From: Rhodocollybia butyracea
Lineage: Eukaryota; Basidiomycota; Agaricomycetes; Agaricales; Omphalotaceae
Reading direction: 5' to 3'
Assembly (NCBI GenBank): GCA_015501585.1
Contig: JADNRY010000098.1
Coordinates: forward strand, 124,001-188,000
DNA length: 64,000 nt
The position numbers and the translations under genes are program-made. Below are positions 33,995 through 44,183 of this stretch, in pieces (position 1 is the stretch's first letter; every line of letters starts with the position of its first letter). Under the pieces are notes generated by a model. It did no database searches, was not told where the DNA came from, and worked only from the letters and a program-made list of their open reading frames with translations.

Positions 33995-36900
33995 CTACCA
34001 TTTTTGTTCCTCCGCGACGGGAAGAAGCTTGACGTGTCTATTTTTCTTCACTTCCTGTCCTTTCGTTCCAAAGTAACGAGTGGTCTGATAACTCCAGTGA
34101 AGCGACCTGTAAGTATGATATAAATAAAAGCGTGTATGTGCTCAAATGTGGGAAGGACATACCCCACTATCCAGTCTTGTAAACCCCTCACATATATTTG
34201 AACCATGTCATCAACTTCTTTGCCCCAAGGAGGAAGCTGTTTATTGTACTCGACGAAGTTGTCGATGGTCTCCTGACAAAGCATCCCAATCTTGTCGACA
34301 GCACCTTGGAGATCATAGCCGTGGTACTTCATGAGGATGTCAATCATGTTATAAGAATCGCCACGCGATTGCTCAACGTTATAAGAGAAGATGTCCTACA
34401 TTCATGTTAGCCCATCGAAGAGAGCACCAAATTGCAACTTACGTTAGACCAAGTAACAAAATCATTTGCGGCCTGGTTCAAACCCATAATGACAGGGTCC
34501 TCGACGACGTAGTCGGGAAGATCGATTCCATAGGCATACCTGATAAGCCAGGTGGTCAGTTGAATGGGATGTGTAACCCCGAATATGGGTAAACTTGTTA
34601 AGGTAAGGTCAACTCAGTTGTGTAGAAAGCAACTGTATTATATACCTGTTAAGGTAAGGTCAACTCAGTTGTGTAGAAAGCAACTGAGGGAGTCGTATAC
34701 GCCGTCTCTACGTGACCTAAGTACCAGCTGTATAGTATAAAGTAAGCACGGCGTATACGGAATAGGGATGGTCAAAGCTGAGTATATGTGTCCCAATATG
34801 TACGTACGGAGTATGCTCCAACACCCCCCCTACTCCGTACGATCTATCCCAAGAAGTGACACCAATTTCGAGTGGACCGGACCGTTCAGCGCCTTCGTGA
34901 ATAGGTCTGCTACATTCTCTCCAGACCGAATCCGCGTCACCGTTACCTCCCCACTTGCCACCTTCTCCCGCACATAGTGGTGCCGCATTTCGATGTGCTT
35001 CACGAGCGCGTGTCGATTAGGATTTTCTGTTAAGCAAACGGAGCCAAAGTTATCACCCCGCATGTTGACTGGGCCCTCTTGCTCCAAGTCGACCTCGGAT
35101 AGGAATGACTTCAACCAGATTGCCTGCTGTGTAGCCCGAGATAGTGCAATGTATTCTGCTTCAGTAGTCGATAGGGCTACTGTCGCCTGCCGTTTGGAGC
35201 TCCAGGATACTGGCCCACCCGCCATGAAGAAGACGTACCCGGAGGTCGACCTCGACGTGTCCCTGCAGCCACCGTGGTCGGAGTCGACAAACCCATGTGG
35301 CTTGAGTCCTTTGCCTGGCTCGTCTAGCTCATCTACAGAGTCTGGGCATTCATAGACGATGTCGTAGTCGAGGGTATTTGCTATGTATCCTGCCAGCCAC
35401 ACTGCACACTCCCAGTGTTGGCGTCCGGGGTTCAGTTGGTACCGCGCAAGTAGTCCTGCAGCATATGCCATGTCGGGTCGTGTACATACCTGGCCCCACA
35501 TGCTAGACCCGACGAAGGCACGATATGGTTTATCCTCCATGAATATCCGCTCGTCCTCCGGTAGTGGGTTTGGCGCTTCTGTCAAGTGGATGTTTGGCGG
35601 TAGTGGAGTATTTCGTCGTCGTACGTTCTGAAACCCAAAATGTGCCAGCATTCGTTCGAAATACCTCCTTTGCGAGAGGGTTATTGCTTTGGTGACTGGA
35701 TTCTGTCTAATAGTCATTCCTAGAAGTACTTCCGTCGTTACCTCATTCGCCTCCCATCGACTTCCCAAGTCCCCGACTGCCTTATCGCGACCCTCCTTGG
35801 TTGACGATCCTCCACATACATCATCGCCGTAGGTGCTGGTTATTGTGTACTCATCGCCGACTCGTCGGAATCGTATGCAGGGGTCTGCCCGCGAGGTTGT
35901 GTACCCATCGTCCTTGTATCCCTCTGCTAGCGTTGCCTGCCAGTCATGGCTTCCCTGCATTGTACCATATATGGACTTCTTCAATTTGCACACAAGGTGT
36001 TCCGTTCCAGGTTGGACAAACCCTTCAGGTTGCTTCATGTATACATCGTGAGTGATTGGGCTGTTGAGGAATGCAGCGGTAAAGTCGACTTGGAAGATGG
36101 ATAGTTTCAAGACTGCTATGATTGCCAGTACCAACCTGACTGACTCCATGCGTGCAACTCCTCCGTATGTCTTGTCATAGTCCTGACCCTGTATCTGCGT
36201 ATATCCCTGAGCGACGTAACGCGCTTTCCGCTTCAATAGGTTTCCGTTCGCATCAAATTTTATTGCGTATGTCCACCTCCCGCCGGTCAGGTTTGCATCC
36301 GCTGGTAGTGGTACGAGCTCCCAGCAGTTCTTCTCCATTAAGGTTTTGTATTCCCTTTCCATTGGCTCTCTCCATAGATCTGGCCGTTTCATGGCCTGCT
36401 TATACGACGATGGTACCCAGAGTTCACCCGATGTCGCAGCGAAGGAGTATGGGCTCTTGGCGATGAGTGTCAGGGGTCGTTCTTCCACTACTGCCTCGGC
36501 TGTCCATGCTTCCCCCTCTTCTCTCGCTCTCTCTTCTCGCTCCTCATATTCTCCACTCTCAATAAGTCGGCGCGATGGGATATGTCCGCGTGCACTGCGA
36601 CGGACTGGCTCAGGTGGTTGTACTGCATTCTGCGGTTGGGGCGGTTGTGGCGGTTCGGCGATGTTATCAGCAGGCTCAGGTTCAATAGTCGGGTGTGGCG
36701 TATCCGTCCCTGGCATGGGTCCGGGTGTTGGATCCGAGTTAGGCTCAGGTGCAGGGTCGAGTATATCTGGTTTATCAGTCTCGTTACCCCCGAATACATC
36801 CTGTTCTTCACCCTGTCCTGTTGGCTTCCGAGTACGGTGCGGCGTCCCTTCCTCAAATACCACATCATGGGATTCCTCAATAGTCTTTGTCTCCGGCACC

Positions 36901-39900
36901 CAGATTCTGTATCCGCGTCTCCCCAGATATCCTAGCAGTTTGCCTTTCACGGCTTGTCTCCCAAGCTTTCCATCGGTCCTTCTTCGTGGTAACGTCGCCC
37001 AACAATCACACCCGAATGGCCGCAGGTGCGATATGTCCTGTCTTTTGCTCGTCCACTGCTCAACAGGTACCAGGTCTGGGCATCGTGCTGACGGCACGAA
37101 ATTATCCACGTAGATGAAGGTCGACGATGCCTCGCCCCAAAAGGAGTATGAGAAGCCCGAGTCCTCGAGTAAAGTGCGTGTTCCCTCCATAACTGTCCTG
37201 AATGCTCTCTCAGCCACCCCATTCGCAGCTGACGAGTCGTGGGGCACCTTCTCAATAAGGATGCCGTTTTCCGCGCAGTAATCGTCTACCGCCTTGTTAT
37301 TCAGCTCCCCGCCGCCGTCTATGCGTATCCTCTTCAGTTTCCTCCCCGTCTGTTTCTCCGCCATGGTGCGGTACTCGTGTAAGCACTTCACGCCTGTCTC
37401 CTTGCGTTTATTGTTCAGGTAGAACGGTACTCGGAAGGAAGACTTCCCATCCGTGCAGAGTAGGAGATAGCTACACCCTCCACGCGTTTGTGTTCTCGCA
37501 GGTCCGAATAGGTCTATGTGTACACGCTCGAGTACTTCGCTCTCGTGTGTAAGTACCTCATCAAAGGGTTGTCTCTTTGCCTTCCCGTACAGGCAGTCCT
37601 CGCACATACCGGCTGCCTCGCTTTTGGTGATGTTCAATCCATCGACGAGTTTTCGGTTGGCCATACGTAGGATCCGCCGAATTGCTACGTGGCCTAATCT
37701 CCTGTGCCATGTGAGTATGTTGGCTGGTCTATCTCTTGTGCGCGAGTAATTGACGTTTAACTTCCCCGACTCTAGTATCTCCACCTCGTACATCTTTGCT
37801 TTGCCGAACCCGTGTATCACTGGCTCGCCCGTAGGGGAGTTCACCGTCATCACACCGTCCCCCCAGGTACCTCGCATTCCCTTACGGTCGAGTGTTGAGA
37901 GTGATATAAGGTTGTGGGCGAACGATGGTGTGTGCTTTACGCCCTGCAGTTTCACCAATCTTTCGTTTCCGTCTACACGCGTGATGAATTGCACGGTCCC
38001 TACTCCGAGTATCTGGAATCTCCCCACGTTGCCTGATATGGCACTATTGCCTCCCTGGCCCTGTACCTCAGTGTATTCAATAAAGTCTGATTTATGCACC
38101 CAACAGTGCTCTGACGCGCCGGAGTCAAGAAAAGTCTGCGTTACTGGGGCGGGAGGTGAGTATAGGGATGTAGTTCCCTTGCATACGATACAGTCCTTGG
38201 GGTCAACAGTCACATAGCTAAGTACGTCTTTATCTACATCCCGGCTTTCCTCCTTTCGCTGACCTGTAGCCCTCAGAATGGGATAATGTGGCCTAGCCTC
38301 AGTGTCAGCGATTGGATTTAGCTCTTGGATGGACTGGGACGTACTCGAGGCGTTCGTGGCGTTTACAGATAGGACGTAGGTTGCCATAGGTGTGCTAGCA
38401 TCAGGTTTGGTGTCGTCTGTCGCAACGGCTTTTGCGCTTGGCTCTGTCTTTCCCTTATTCGCTTGCCCTTGCTTCGGCCCTTGCCCCTCCATGCCGCCTC
38501 CTTTCGCCCAGCATTTCCTGGCCATATGGCCTGGCTTGCCGCAGTTGTGGCAGGTAAATGCGGGTCTGTCTCCAGTGCGCTGTTGGTACGGGCCCTGAGT
38601 ACGAGCGGCCATGAAGGCCTTGACTTTCTTGGTCTCTCGTTCCTCCTCCAGTTTATCTTCTTCCTTCTGAAGCCAGAGTGTACGGAGGAACGTGAACGCG
38701 TCGGCGCTTGACGTTCCAGAGACTGTACGAACGTCTCGTTTCCAGTCACTGGGCATGGACGAGATGAGGATGAGACGGAACTGTGCGTCGGGGATACTTC
38801 CTCCGAGGTCGTGTACCTTTTTCAGGAGGTTTCGCATTTTCTTTTCGTGGTCCTCCATAGTCTGTTCGGACGGATCGAATCTCTGGGAACGAAGCGCTGT
38901 ATTGGCAAGGTGAATGCGTTGTTCATCTTTCTTTTCGAATTGTTTGATGAGATTTTTCCAGATCTCGGACGCTCTCTTTGTCTCGTCGATTCCCAGTCCT
39001 GTGGGGTCGACCACGTTTGACACAATGGCTCCGGCGACGAGCCTGTCACGGGCTTCCCACTCCTCGTACTGGGGGACCGGGCTGAACAATGGTGTCTGTT
39101 GTGGTGTGTAGGTTGGACCAGGGTAGCTAGCTGTAGGGGTTGGTCTAGCGATAGTCCCGTCGAGGTAGCCTGCCAAACCTTTTGATTGGATTGCGAATAA
39201 AATTTCTCTTTTGAAAGGCCTCCAGTTTTCTTCGCCAACGAGCTGTTTCTCGTCTGGGAGTCTCGGTATATTCAGTAGATTTCCTGACGACATTTTTCGT
39301 GATGGACAATATACTTTCGATATTCGATAACGTGTTTTTCTCGGTATTTGCTCAGTTAGAGCTCGAGTCTCATAATCTGTTAAGGTAAGGTCAACTCAGT
39401 TGTGTAGAAAGCAACTGTATTATATACCTGTTAAGGTAAGGTCAACTCAGTTGTGTAGAAAGCAACTGAGGGAGTCGTATACGCCGTCTCTACGTGACCT
39501 AAGTACCAGCTGTATAGTATAAAGTAAGCACGGCGTATACGGAATAGGGATGGTCAAAGCTGAGTATATGTGTCCCAATATGTACGTACGGAGTATGCTC
39601 CAACAAAACTTACTCGATAAGAGCCCAGCAAATTTTGCAACCTAGGCAGGATAGCCGGTTAATGGACGAAGATAAAATGATATGAACGAGGGCGAACCAG
39701 AACCGTCCCTCCGTATATCGATGTATGATTCCAAATCAGGGATCTGGGAGGTATCACGAGCTTTAGCTTGGAGGCTGACGGCGTCAAAGAAGAGTTCCAT
39801 TGTTTCTCTGAAACGAGCTTGGGGGCCAGGACCAGCCTCGCGGATACATCGACCCCAGAAACTGTGGACGAATGAACATTGTGCGAAGGTGATATGTACA

Positions 39901-40469
39901 GGGCTGGACATACTCTCTGGCCAGCTTTCCGGCACTCGACTCTTCTTGAGGTTGCACATAATTAGATTTTGTGGTGGGTCGGTAAAACTCGGTAAACCAC
40001 AGCGCGTTCATGACAGAGTCGGAAAGGGCCTCAGTATCGCTGGTCATCATTCCATCGGAGATGTTGTCTCTAGAGAGTTAAGAGCAAAGTGAGATTTTGA
40101 TTATGGCAAAGACGTGGGCGTTACTCACAGGTGGAAGAGATAGTTCATAAAGTCGGACACGACTCGAAGTCGCTCATCCGAGATGGCCTTGTTGTAACAA
40201 AACGCGGTCAACTCTCCGGCCTGAAGACCGTAAAGGGCCTTTCTACGTTTGTCGTTCAAATCAGGGCAATTGATGTCTAGCCACTTGACAGATGCAGCAG
40301 CAACCGCGTCGCCGTTGTCGTGATATGATAGTGGGAAGGCGCAGTGAGCGAGCAAGTCGGGAAGAATAAAGTGAGCCGGGGCATCTTGCCGAGGAGAAAC
40401 GATAGTTTCAAGTGACGATGATGATAGGAGGCTTGATGCATTAGAGGACGTGAAAGTAGGACGATCCAT
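33995..40469 (-). CDS. Sesquiterpene synthase (class I terpene cyclase)
   Basis: Seven exons (40469-40129, 40069-39914, 39861-39698, 39641-39614, 34539-34443, 34395-34163, 34106-33995) give 376 residues with no break. Class I motifs are present: the Asp-rich LDNISDGM, KLARDFW, RRDGSG, the metal-binding triad in NDIFSYNVEQSRGD, and the C-terminal TRYF pair. These enzymes ionise farnesyl diphosphate and cyclise it, typically in the cytosol. The product cannot be predicted from sequence. Five of the six introns are 47-59 bp. Intron 4 (34540-39613) is 5074 bp because the Copia element 34596-39605 sits in it. Without the element it would be 59 bp. Both splice sites remain (GTAAGT and CAG). An upstream in-frame ATG at 40550 would add 27 residues. 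Whether the long intron is still removed is unknown. Confidence 0.9.
34596..34823 (-). repeat. 3' LTR of Copia-2
   Basis: 228 bp, identical to 39378-39605. It contains two copies of a 40-bp word beginning TGTTAAGGTAAGGTCAAC (34596 and about 34647) separated by eleven bases. Confidence 0.95.
34830..39293 (-). CDS. Copia-2 gag-pol polyprotein, uninterrupted
   Basis: 1487 residues with no stop or frameshift. In order: Gag; a zinc knuckle CHNCGKPGHMARKC at residues 248-261; an aspartic protease with LDSGASEHC near 390; the integrase finger WHRRLGH...CEDC and core with HIDLFG, RIDGGGE and NGVAE (about 530-720); reverse transcriptase with STYGDDVCGG as catalytic motif (about 1190); and RNase H with VDSDHGG and STTEAEYIALS. 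It ends with TAG at 34830-34832, inside the polypurine tract. All key residues are present, so it could be active. The YGDD form of the RT motif is less common than YVDD in Copia. Confidence 0.96.
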   Translation of the reverse strand: MSSGNLLNIPRLPDEKQLVGEENWRPFKREILFAIQSKGLAGYLDGTIARPTPTASYPGPTYTPQQTPLFSPVPQYEEWEARDRLVAGAIVSNVVDPTGLGIDETKRASEIWKNLIKQFEKKDEQRIHLANTALRSQRFDPSEQTMEDHEKKMRNLLKKVHDLGGSIPDAQFRLILISSMPSDWKRDVRTVSGTSSADAFTFLRTLWLQKEEDKLEEERETKKVKAFMAARTQGPYQQRTGDRPAFTCHNCGKPGHMARKCWAKGGGMEGQGPKQGQANKGKTEPSAKAVATDDTKPDASTPMATYVLSVNATNASSTSQSIQELNPIADTEARPHYPILRATGQRKEESRDVDKDVLSYVTVDPKDCIVCKGTTSLYSPPAPVTQTFLDSGASEHCWVHKSDFIEYTEVQGQGGNSAISGNVGRFQILGVGTVQFITRVDGNERLVKLQGVKHTPSFAHNLISLSTLDRKGMRGTWGDGVMTVNSPTGEPVIHGFGKAKMYEVEILESGKLNVNYSRTRDRPANILTWHRRLGHVAIRRILRMANRKLVDGLNITKSEAAGMCEDCLYGKAKRQPFDEVLTHESEVLERVHIDLFGPARTQTRGGCSYLLLCTDGKSSFRVPFYLNNKRKETGVKCLHEYRTMAEKQTGRKLKRIRIDGGGELNNKAVDDYCAENGILIEKVPHDSSAANGVAERAFRTVMEGTRTLLEDSGFSYSFWGEASSTFIYVDNFVPSARCPDLVPVEQWTSKRQDISHLRPFGCDCWATLPRRRTDGKLGRQAVKGKLLGYLGRRGYRIWVPETKTIEESHDVVFEEGTPHRTRKPTGQGEEQDVFGGNETDKPDILDPAPEPNSDPTPGPMPGTDTPHPTIEPEPADNIAEPPQPPQPQNAVQPPEPVRRSARGHIPSRRLIESGEYEEREERAREEGEAWTAEAVVEERPLTLIAKSPYSFAATSGELWVPSSYKQAMKRPDLWREPMEREYKTLMEKNCWELVPLPADANLTGGRWTYAIKFDANGNLLKRKARYVAQGYTQIQGQDYDKTYGGVARMESVRLVLAIIAVLKLSIFQVDFTAAFLNSPITHDVYMKQPEGFVQPGTEHLVCKLKKSIYGTMQGSHDWQATLAEGYKDDGYTTSRADPCIRFRRVGDEYTITSTYGDDVCGGSSTKEGRDKAVGDLGSRWEANEVTTEVLLGMTIRQNPVTKAITLSQRRYFERMLAHFGFQNVRRRNTPLPPNIHLTEAPNPLPEDERIFMEDKPYRAFVGSSMWGQVCTRPDMAYAAGLLARYQLNPGRQHWECAVWLAGYIANTLDYDIVYECPDSVDELDEPGKGLKPHGFVDSDHGGCRDTSRSTSGYVFFMAGGPVSWSSKRQATVALSTTEAEYIALSRATQQAIWLKSFLSEVDLEQEGPVNMRGDNFGSVCLTENPNRHALVKHIEMRHHYVREKVASGEVTVTRIRSGENVADLFTKALNGPVHSKLVSLLGIDRTE
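39378..39605 (-). repeat. 5' LTR of Copia-2
   Basis: 228 bp, identical to the 3' LTR. It should carry the promoter for the minus-strand transcript. Confidence 0.95.
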
Positions 40470-41600
40470 TTCGACTGCAAAAAGATCTTGCTTGCTTCTT
40501 ATGTACGGATCCAGATGTCCGATTTTAGGAAGATTCGGGGCCGTAGACAAACCTGGATAGAATGCGAAGAGTTACACAGGCATAAGTTGAAGCCGCAACA
40601 TGAAGCTGAAGGGCCAAAAGGACTTTGGAAATCCGTTGTCGTCCCTGGAGCTTAAAGGCGAAATTTTGTCAAGCCACATCGACTCTATCTCTGTTCTACC
40701 GGAAACAGCCGAAGGGAGTGTGTAATATCCAATGCATCGTTTTTTGTTTTCCGCCAAAGTGCATGAGCTTATTTCACCTTCATGTCTGAGCCAAACGGGG
40801 CCTCATGAGAATTAACGAAACAGGAATACATACAGTATCCACGTTCCACCGAAAATAGCGGTATAAATGGTACCGCTTTACTAGAGCGAATGTCATTGCA
40901 GAGGTTTCACGGTAGAACAATTTGTACAAATCGAGCGGTTCCGTGGCATAGTGAGAATCTTACCAAGGGTGCAGTATGTTGTCCCTGCATCGTATGTTGT
41001 CCTCATGGAGTGCGGTTTTCGAGGCGCTTCGTTCGATTCTCCCTTGGAAACTGAGAAAGTAAATTTGCGCGAGTTTATGCATCCATCAAATGAAAGGATC
41101 CAAGTTTGAGTACTACTCACATCCTTGACGCTTGAAGCTTGAAACATGGAACACCAGGGATCATGCGTGCATCATGCACGGACACGAGGAGCAACTCCAA
41201 GGGCGGCGTTCACGGATGGCCTCAACCTCTACTACATGATCAATATTTCTTGACGGCATATATGATTGACGAACCTCTCGATGTTTGGATGCACATTGCA
41301 TGCGCAAGAGTCTGTTCCCGTCTTCACGTCAATGTATGTTCGTAAGACTCCTTCAAGCGCCCAAATTCTCACACGCGTCTTTTCGAGAAATTTCTTTGAC
41401 TTTACGCGTCCGTCTGCGCTGGCATTAATTGAGGTGAATCCAGGACACACTAGCTTGTTTCGTACTTACACTGACCATCCTCCTCAGTATCCTATCCTAC
41501 AACAGGTACAGATACTGCAACTTGAATGTTTATTGCAGCGCTTGACGTCCTTTTTCTTTTCATCGATTCATCGATAGACCATTGCTGAAGCTTCAAAATA
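40470..41600. other. Intergenic between terpene synthase and AHA1
   Basis: A possible short minus-strand gene from about 41147 to 40569 would join MFQASSVKD to VSKGESNEAPRKPH by an intron (near 41120-41055) and end at a 61-codon frame (40757-40572). Its exons could not be joined with confidence and nothing is recognised, so it is not called as a gene. The rest is featureless. Confidence 0.3.
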
Positions 41601-42817
41601 ATGGCACTTCCACCGTCTACTGCGAACTGGCACTGGAAGGCGAAGAACCTGAACTCGTACGCTGATTCCGAATGTGTTTCAGCGGTTTTACTCAGAAATG
41701 TCACAGGTGGGGTCAGGGTTGGTTTGACCGCGAATTGACAAAAGTGACGGTCAAGGGAGACAAGGCTGGAGAGGAGTTGACAATTACAAAGATTCATGAA
41801 TTTGAAGGAGATGTTGAACTTGGTCAGAGGAAATCCAAGTGCGTTTGAATAACTTTTTTGTTGAGATATAATACTGACCATTCGTGCCCAGGTTAATCAC
41901 TATCTACGACTGCAGAATCGTTCTTGAATGGTCAGGGAAGGCAAGCGATGAATCTGAAGTTACTGGCCGTCTGGAAATTCCAGAGGTATCTCATGAAAAC
42001 ACCTTGGACAAGTCCTCTGACTATCAGGTATGTTATCTCTTTTCGAAACTCTGGCCAGGTATTAAAATATATCCAGTACTTCTGGTCAATTACTTCCGAT
42101 TCCTCTGCTGCTGCTGAGGCTTTGGTCGCAATGGCTAAGACCCGTACTCCTGCGATTCTCGAAGAAATTTTCAGCCGTTTCCCCGCTGCAATGATTGAAA
42201 CTCACGGCAAAGATCTCACAGTCAGTGCGGATCCCAGCAGAGCGGGAACACCGGCACCTGCTGCTCCCTCTGCTTCTAGCACCACCGCGTCCTCATCTGC
42301 AGCCGCAGCTACTCCTAAGCCAGCTGTGAAAAAAGAAGCGAAGAAAGTGACTGTAAACTCGGCCACCGTTAGTGTGGAAGCATCGTTCATGGCTGCAGCG
42401 GATGACTTGTTCAGTATGCTGACGGACGAGAAGAAAATTCCATCCTGGACCCGAGCCCCTGCAAAGGTACGTCAATGATCTTTGTTATCGATTGCCTGAG
42501 CGAATGTTTGTTCCAGTCTGCAGCAAAGGTCGACACCGAGTACTCACTGTTTGGTGGTGGCGTTACGGGGAAGTACGTGTCCCTTGAGCCCCCTTCCAAA
42601 ATCGTCCAGACCTGGGCTTTACAAAGTCCGACGTGGCCAACTGGTGAGGATCGCATGCTTATAAACCGAAACCCAATTGACGCGTTTCTCAGGTCACATT
42701 GGGACCTTGACAACTACGTTAAACCAGTCCTCAGATTCCACTAAAATCACGTTATCGCTCGCAGGTGTCCCTCTTGGTATGGAAGATGAAATCAGGAATA
42801 ATCTAGAAGGATATTAG
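41601..42817 (+). CDS. AHA1: Activator of Hsp90 ATPase (Aha1)
   Basis: Six exons (41601-41656, 41707-41838, 41892-42027, 42077-42466, 42517-42643, 42693-42817) with introns of 49-53 bp give 321 residues. The N-terminal domain includes NWHWK, WGQGWF and KGDKAGEELTITKIHEFEGD. A Ser/Ala/Pro-rich linker (about residues 160-195) leads to the C-terminal AHSA1-like domain with DEKKIPSWTRAP, LFGGGVTGKYV and GMEDEIRNNLEGY. Aha1 binds the middle domain of Hsp90 in the cytosol and stimulates its ATPase. The length is slightly shorter than the yeast protein. The gene looks intact. Confidence 0.93.
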
Positions 42818-44183
42818 TCAGTTTTATACGCGTATTCTCGCTGCAAACATGAAAACTCACTATGATTTCGCAGTATACATGGCTTCAAATCCCTTGGGTA
42901 CGTTCGACTGTTCCCATCTCCTCCTTCCTATTCTTCGTCGTCGTCTTCCTCTTCAACAAAACGGGATATTGCTCCGAAAAGTGGCACACAATCTACGGTG
43001 TCATGCCTTTCGGTCGGAGCGATTACTATCATGATAGTCGTTGCTGCATTTGTTATACCCTATTTTGCTTCAGATATCCCAGTGAAGCGAGTTTGATGGA
43101 TACTATTTTTCCACCTTTTACTCCTCCTGATTGTCCTTGGACGTTTCGCTAACGTTTTCCATTCGACTTTTCAATGACTGCTTGCCGACCTGCGTTCTTT
43201 GCTCTGTGCATCTTTAGTTTGGGCAGCGTTCTTTAGAGCATATGCATACTGGTTTTTTCATTGGTGTCGACGATGAAAAGTGTCGAGTAGAAGGATTTAA
43301 ATGTTTTTGTAATATAAAGTTTGCTGTTGAAGTCGCTTTTTTCCCCGATGAAGGTAGCAAAGAATGCTTGTCTCATGTATCAGTCCGTTACGCTTCAAGC
43401 AAGGCTACATATCTGTCCGCCACGACTGTGCAGAAGTGAGAAGTGACAGGGTATCTCAGCTGGGAGGTGCGCGTTTCTTCTCGGAGCCTCCAACATCCTC
43501 ACCTTCCACATCGAACCATTCATCAAGTTCAACCCACCAGTCTGTGCGTCTATACTAGGTGTCAACATGTATCTATCAATTGCTGTCATTTGAATCTGCC
43601 GTCTTTGCCATCTCGGAATAAGCAGTGCGGTCTGGACTCTGGATGTTGTACCCTCCCGCTATAGTAATAGATGATCTTCAGAGATGGTTCATCTTAATCA
43701 ACTCGTTGCTTGATGACAGAACACCAAGCCATACGTTCTAGTCAACATGTGGAATGATTCATCCTGGAGCCTGGACAAACCTTGTTTGTGAGGACAGAAA
43801 GAAGTTTGAACGGAGTTGTGGCACACGAAAATGTTGGGGATTTTCCCTGCTGCTCTTCTGAGCTTGGGGTATGATGTAAATGGAAGATATTGATATTTTA
43901 TCCGAATCCCTCCGAATAGGCTGAAACTATTCCATCAATGTCTGAAGGCCCAGGCCCTCCCAGGCCCCATAGCGGAAGATGAGCGCTGCAGAGTCGCTTT
44001 GACAACCGAAAAGAGATCTCGGCTTCCGGTCCGCACGCACATGATTCTTCGGTGCGTGGGCGCTTAACAAGATCTTCGCAACGGACGACGAGAGCAATCA
44101 GCATTTGGTACTGTGCCGCTCACCTTCTTTCTTTCTATCTTTGACCTTCACTGCCTTGTCAACAATCCTACCCATCGCTCCCT
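42818..44183. other. Intergenic, possible short transmembrane ORF
   Basis: A plus-strand frame from about 42920 to 43096 reads a Ser run followed by TKRDIAPKSG and a hydrophobic segment AITIMIVVAAFVIPYFA, ending IPVKRV-stop. It looks like a small tail-anchored protein, but no start exon could be joined. The remaining 1 kb holds no recognisable feature. Confidence 0.3.

Larger units (their letters stand above)
34591..39610 (-). mobile_element. Apparently intact, young Copia LTR retrotransposon (Copia-2)
   Basis: 5010 bp (34596-39605) flanked by a perfect 5-bp duplication AAACT (34591-34595 and 39606-39610). The two 228-bp LTRs read the same base for base, so insertion was recent. On the minus strand the site after the 5' LTR reads GATTATGAGACTC, compatible with half-tRNA initiator Met priming. 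An AGGGGGGG tract abuts the 3' LTR. One ORF encodes all functions. The element lies in the same orientation as the host terpene synthase gene, in its intron 4. Confidence 0.96.

Noticed and set aside
36346..37113. Plus-strand ORF of 255 codons
   Set aside because: It lies opposite the Copia-2 polyprotein. It is an antisense frame of a GC-rich coding region.
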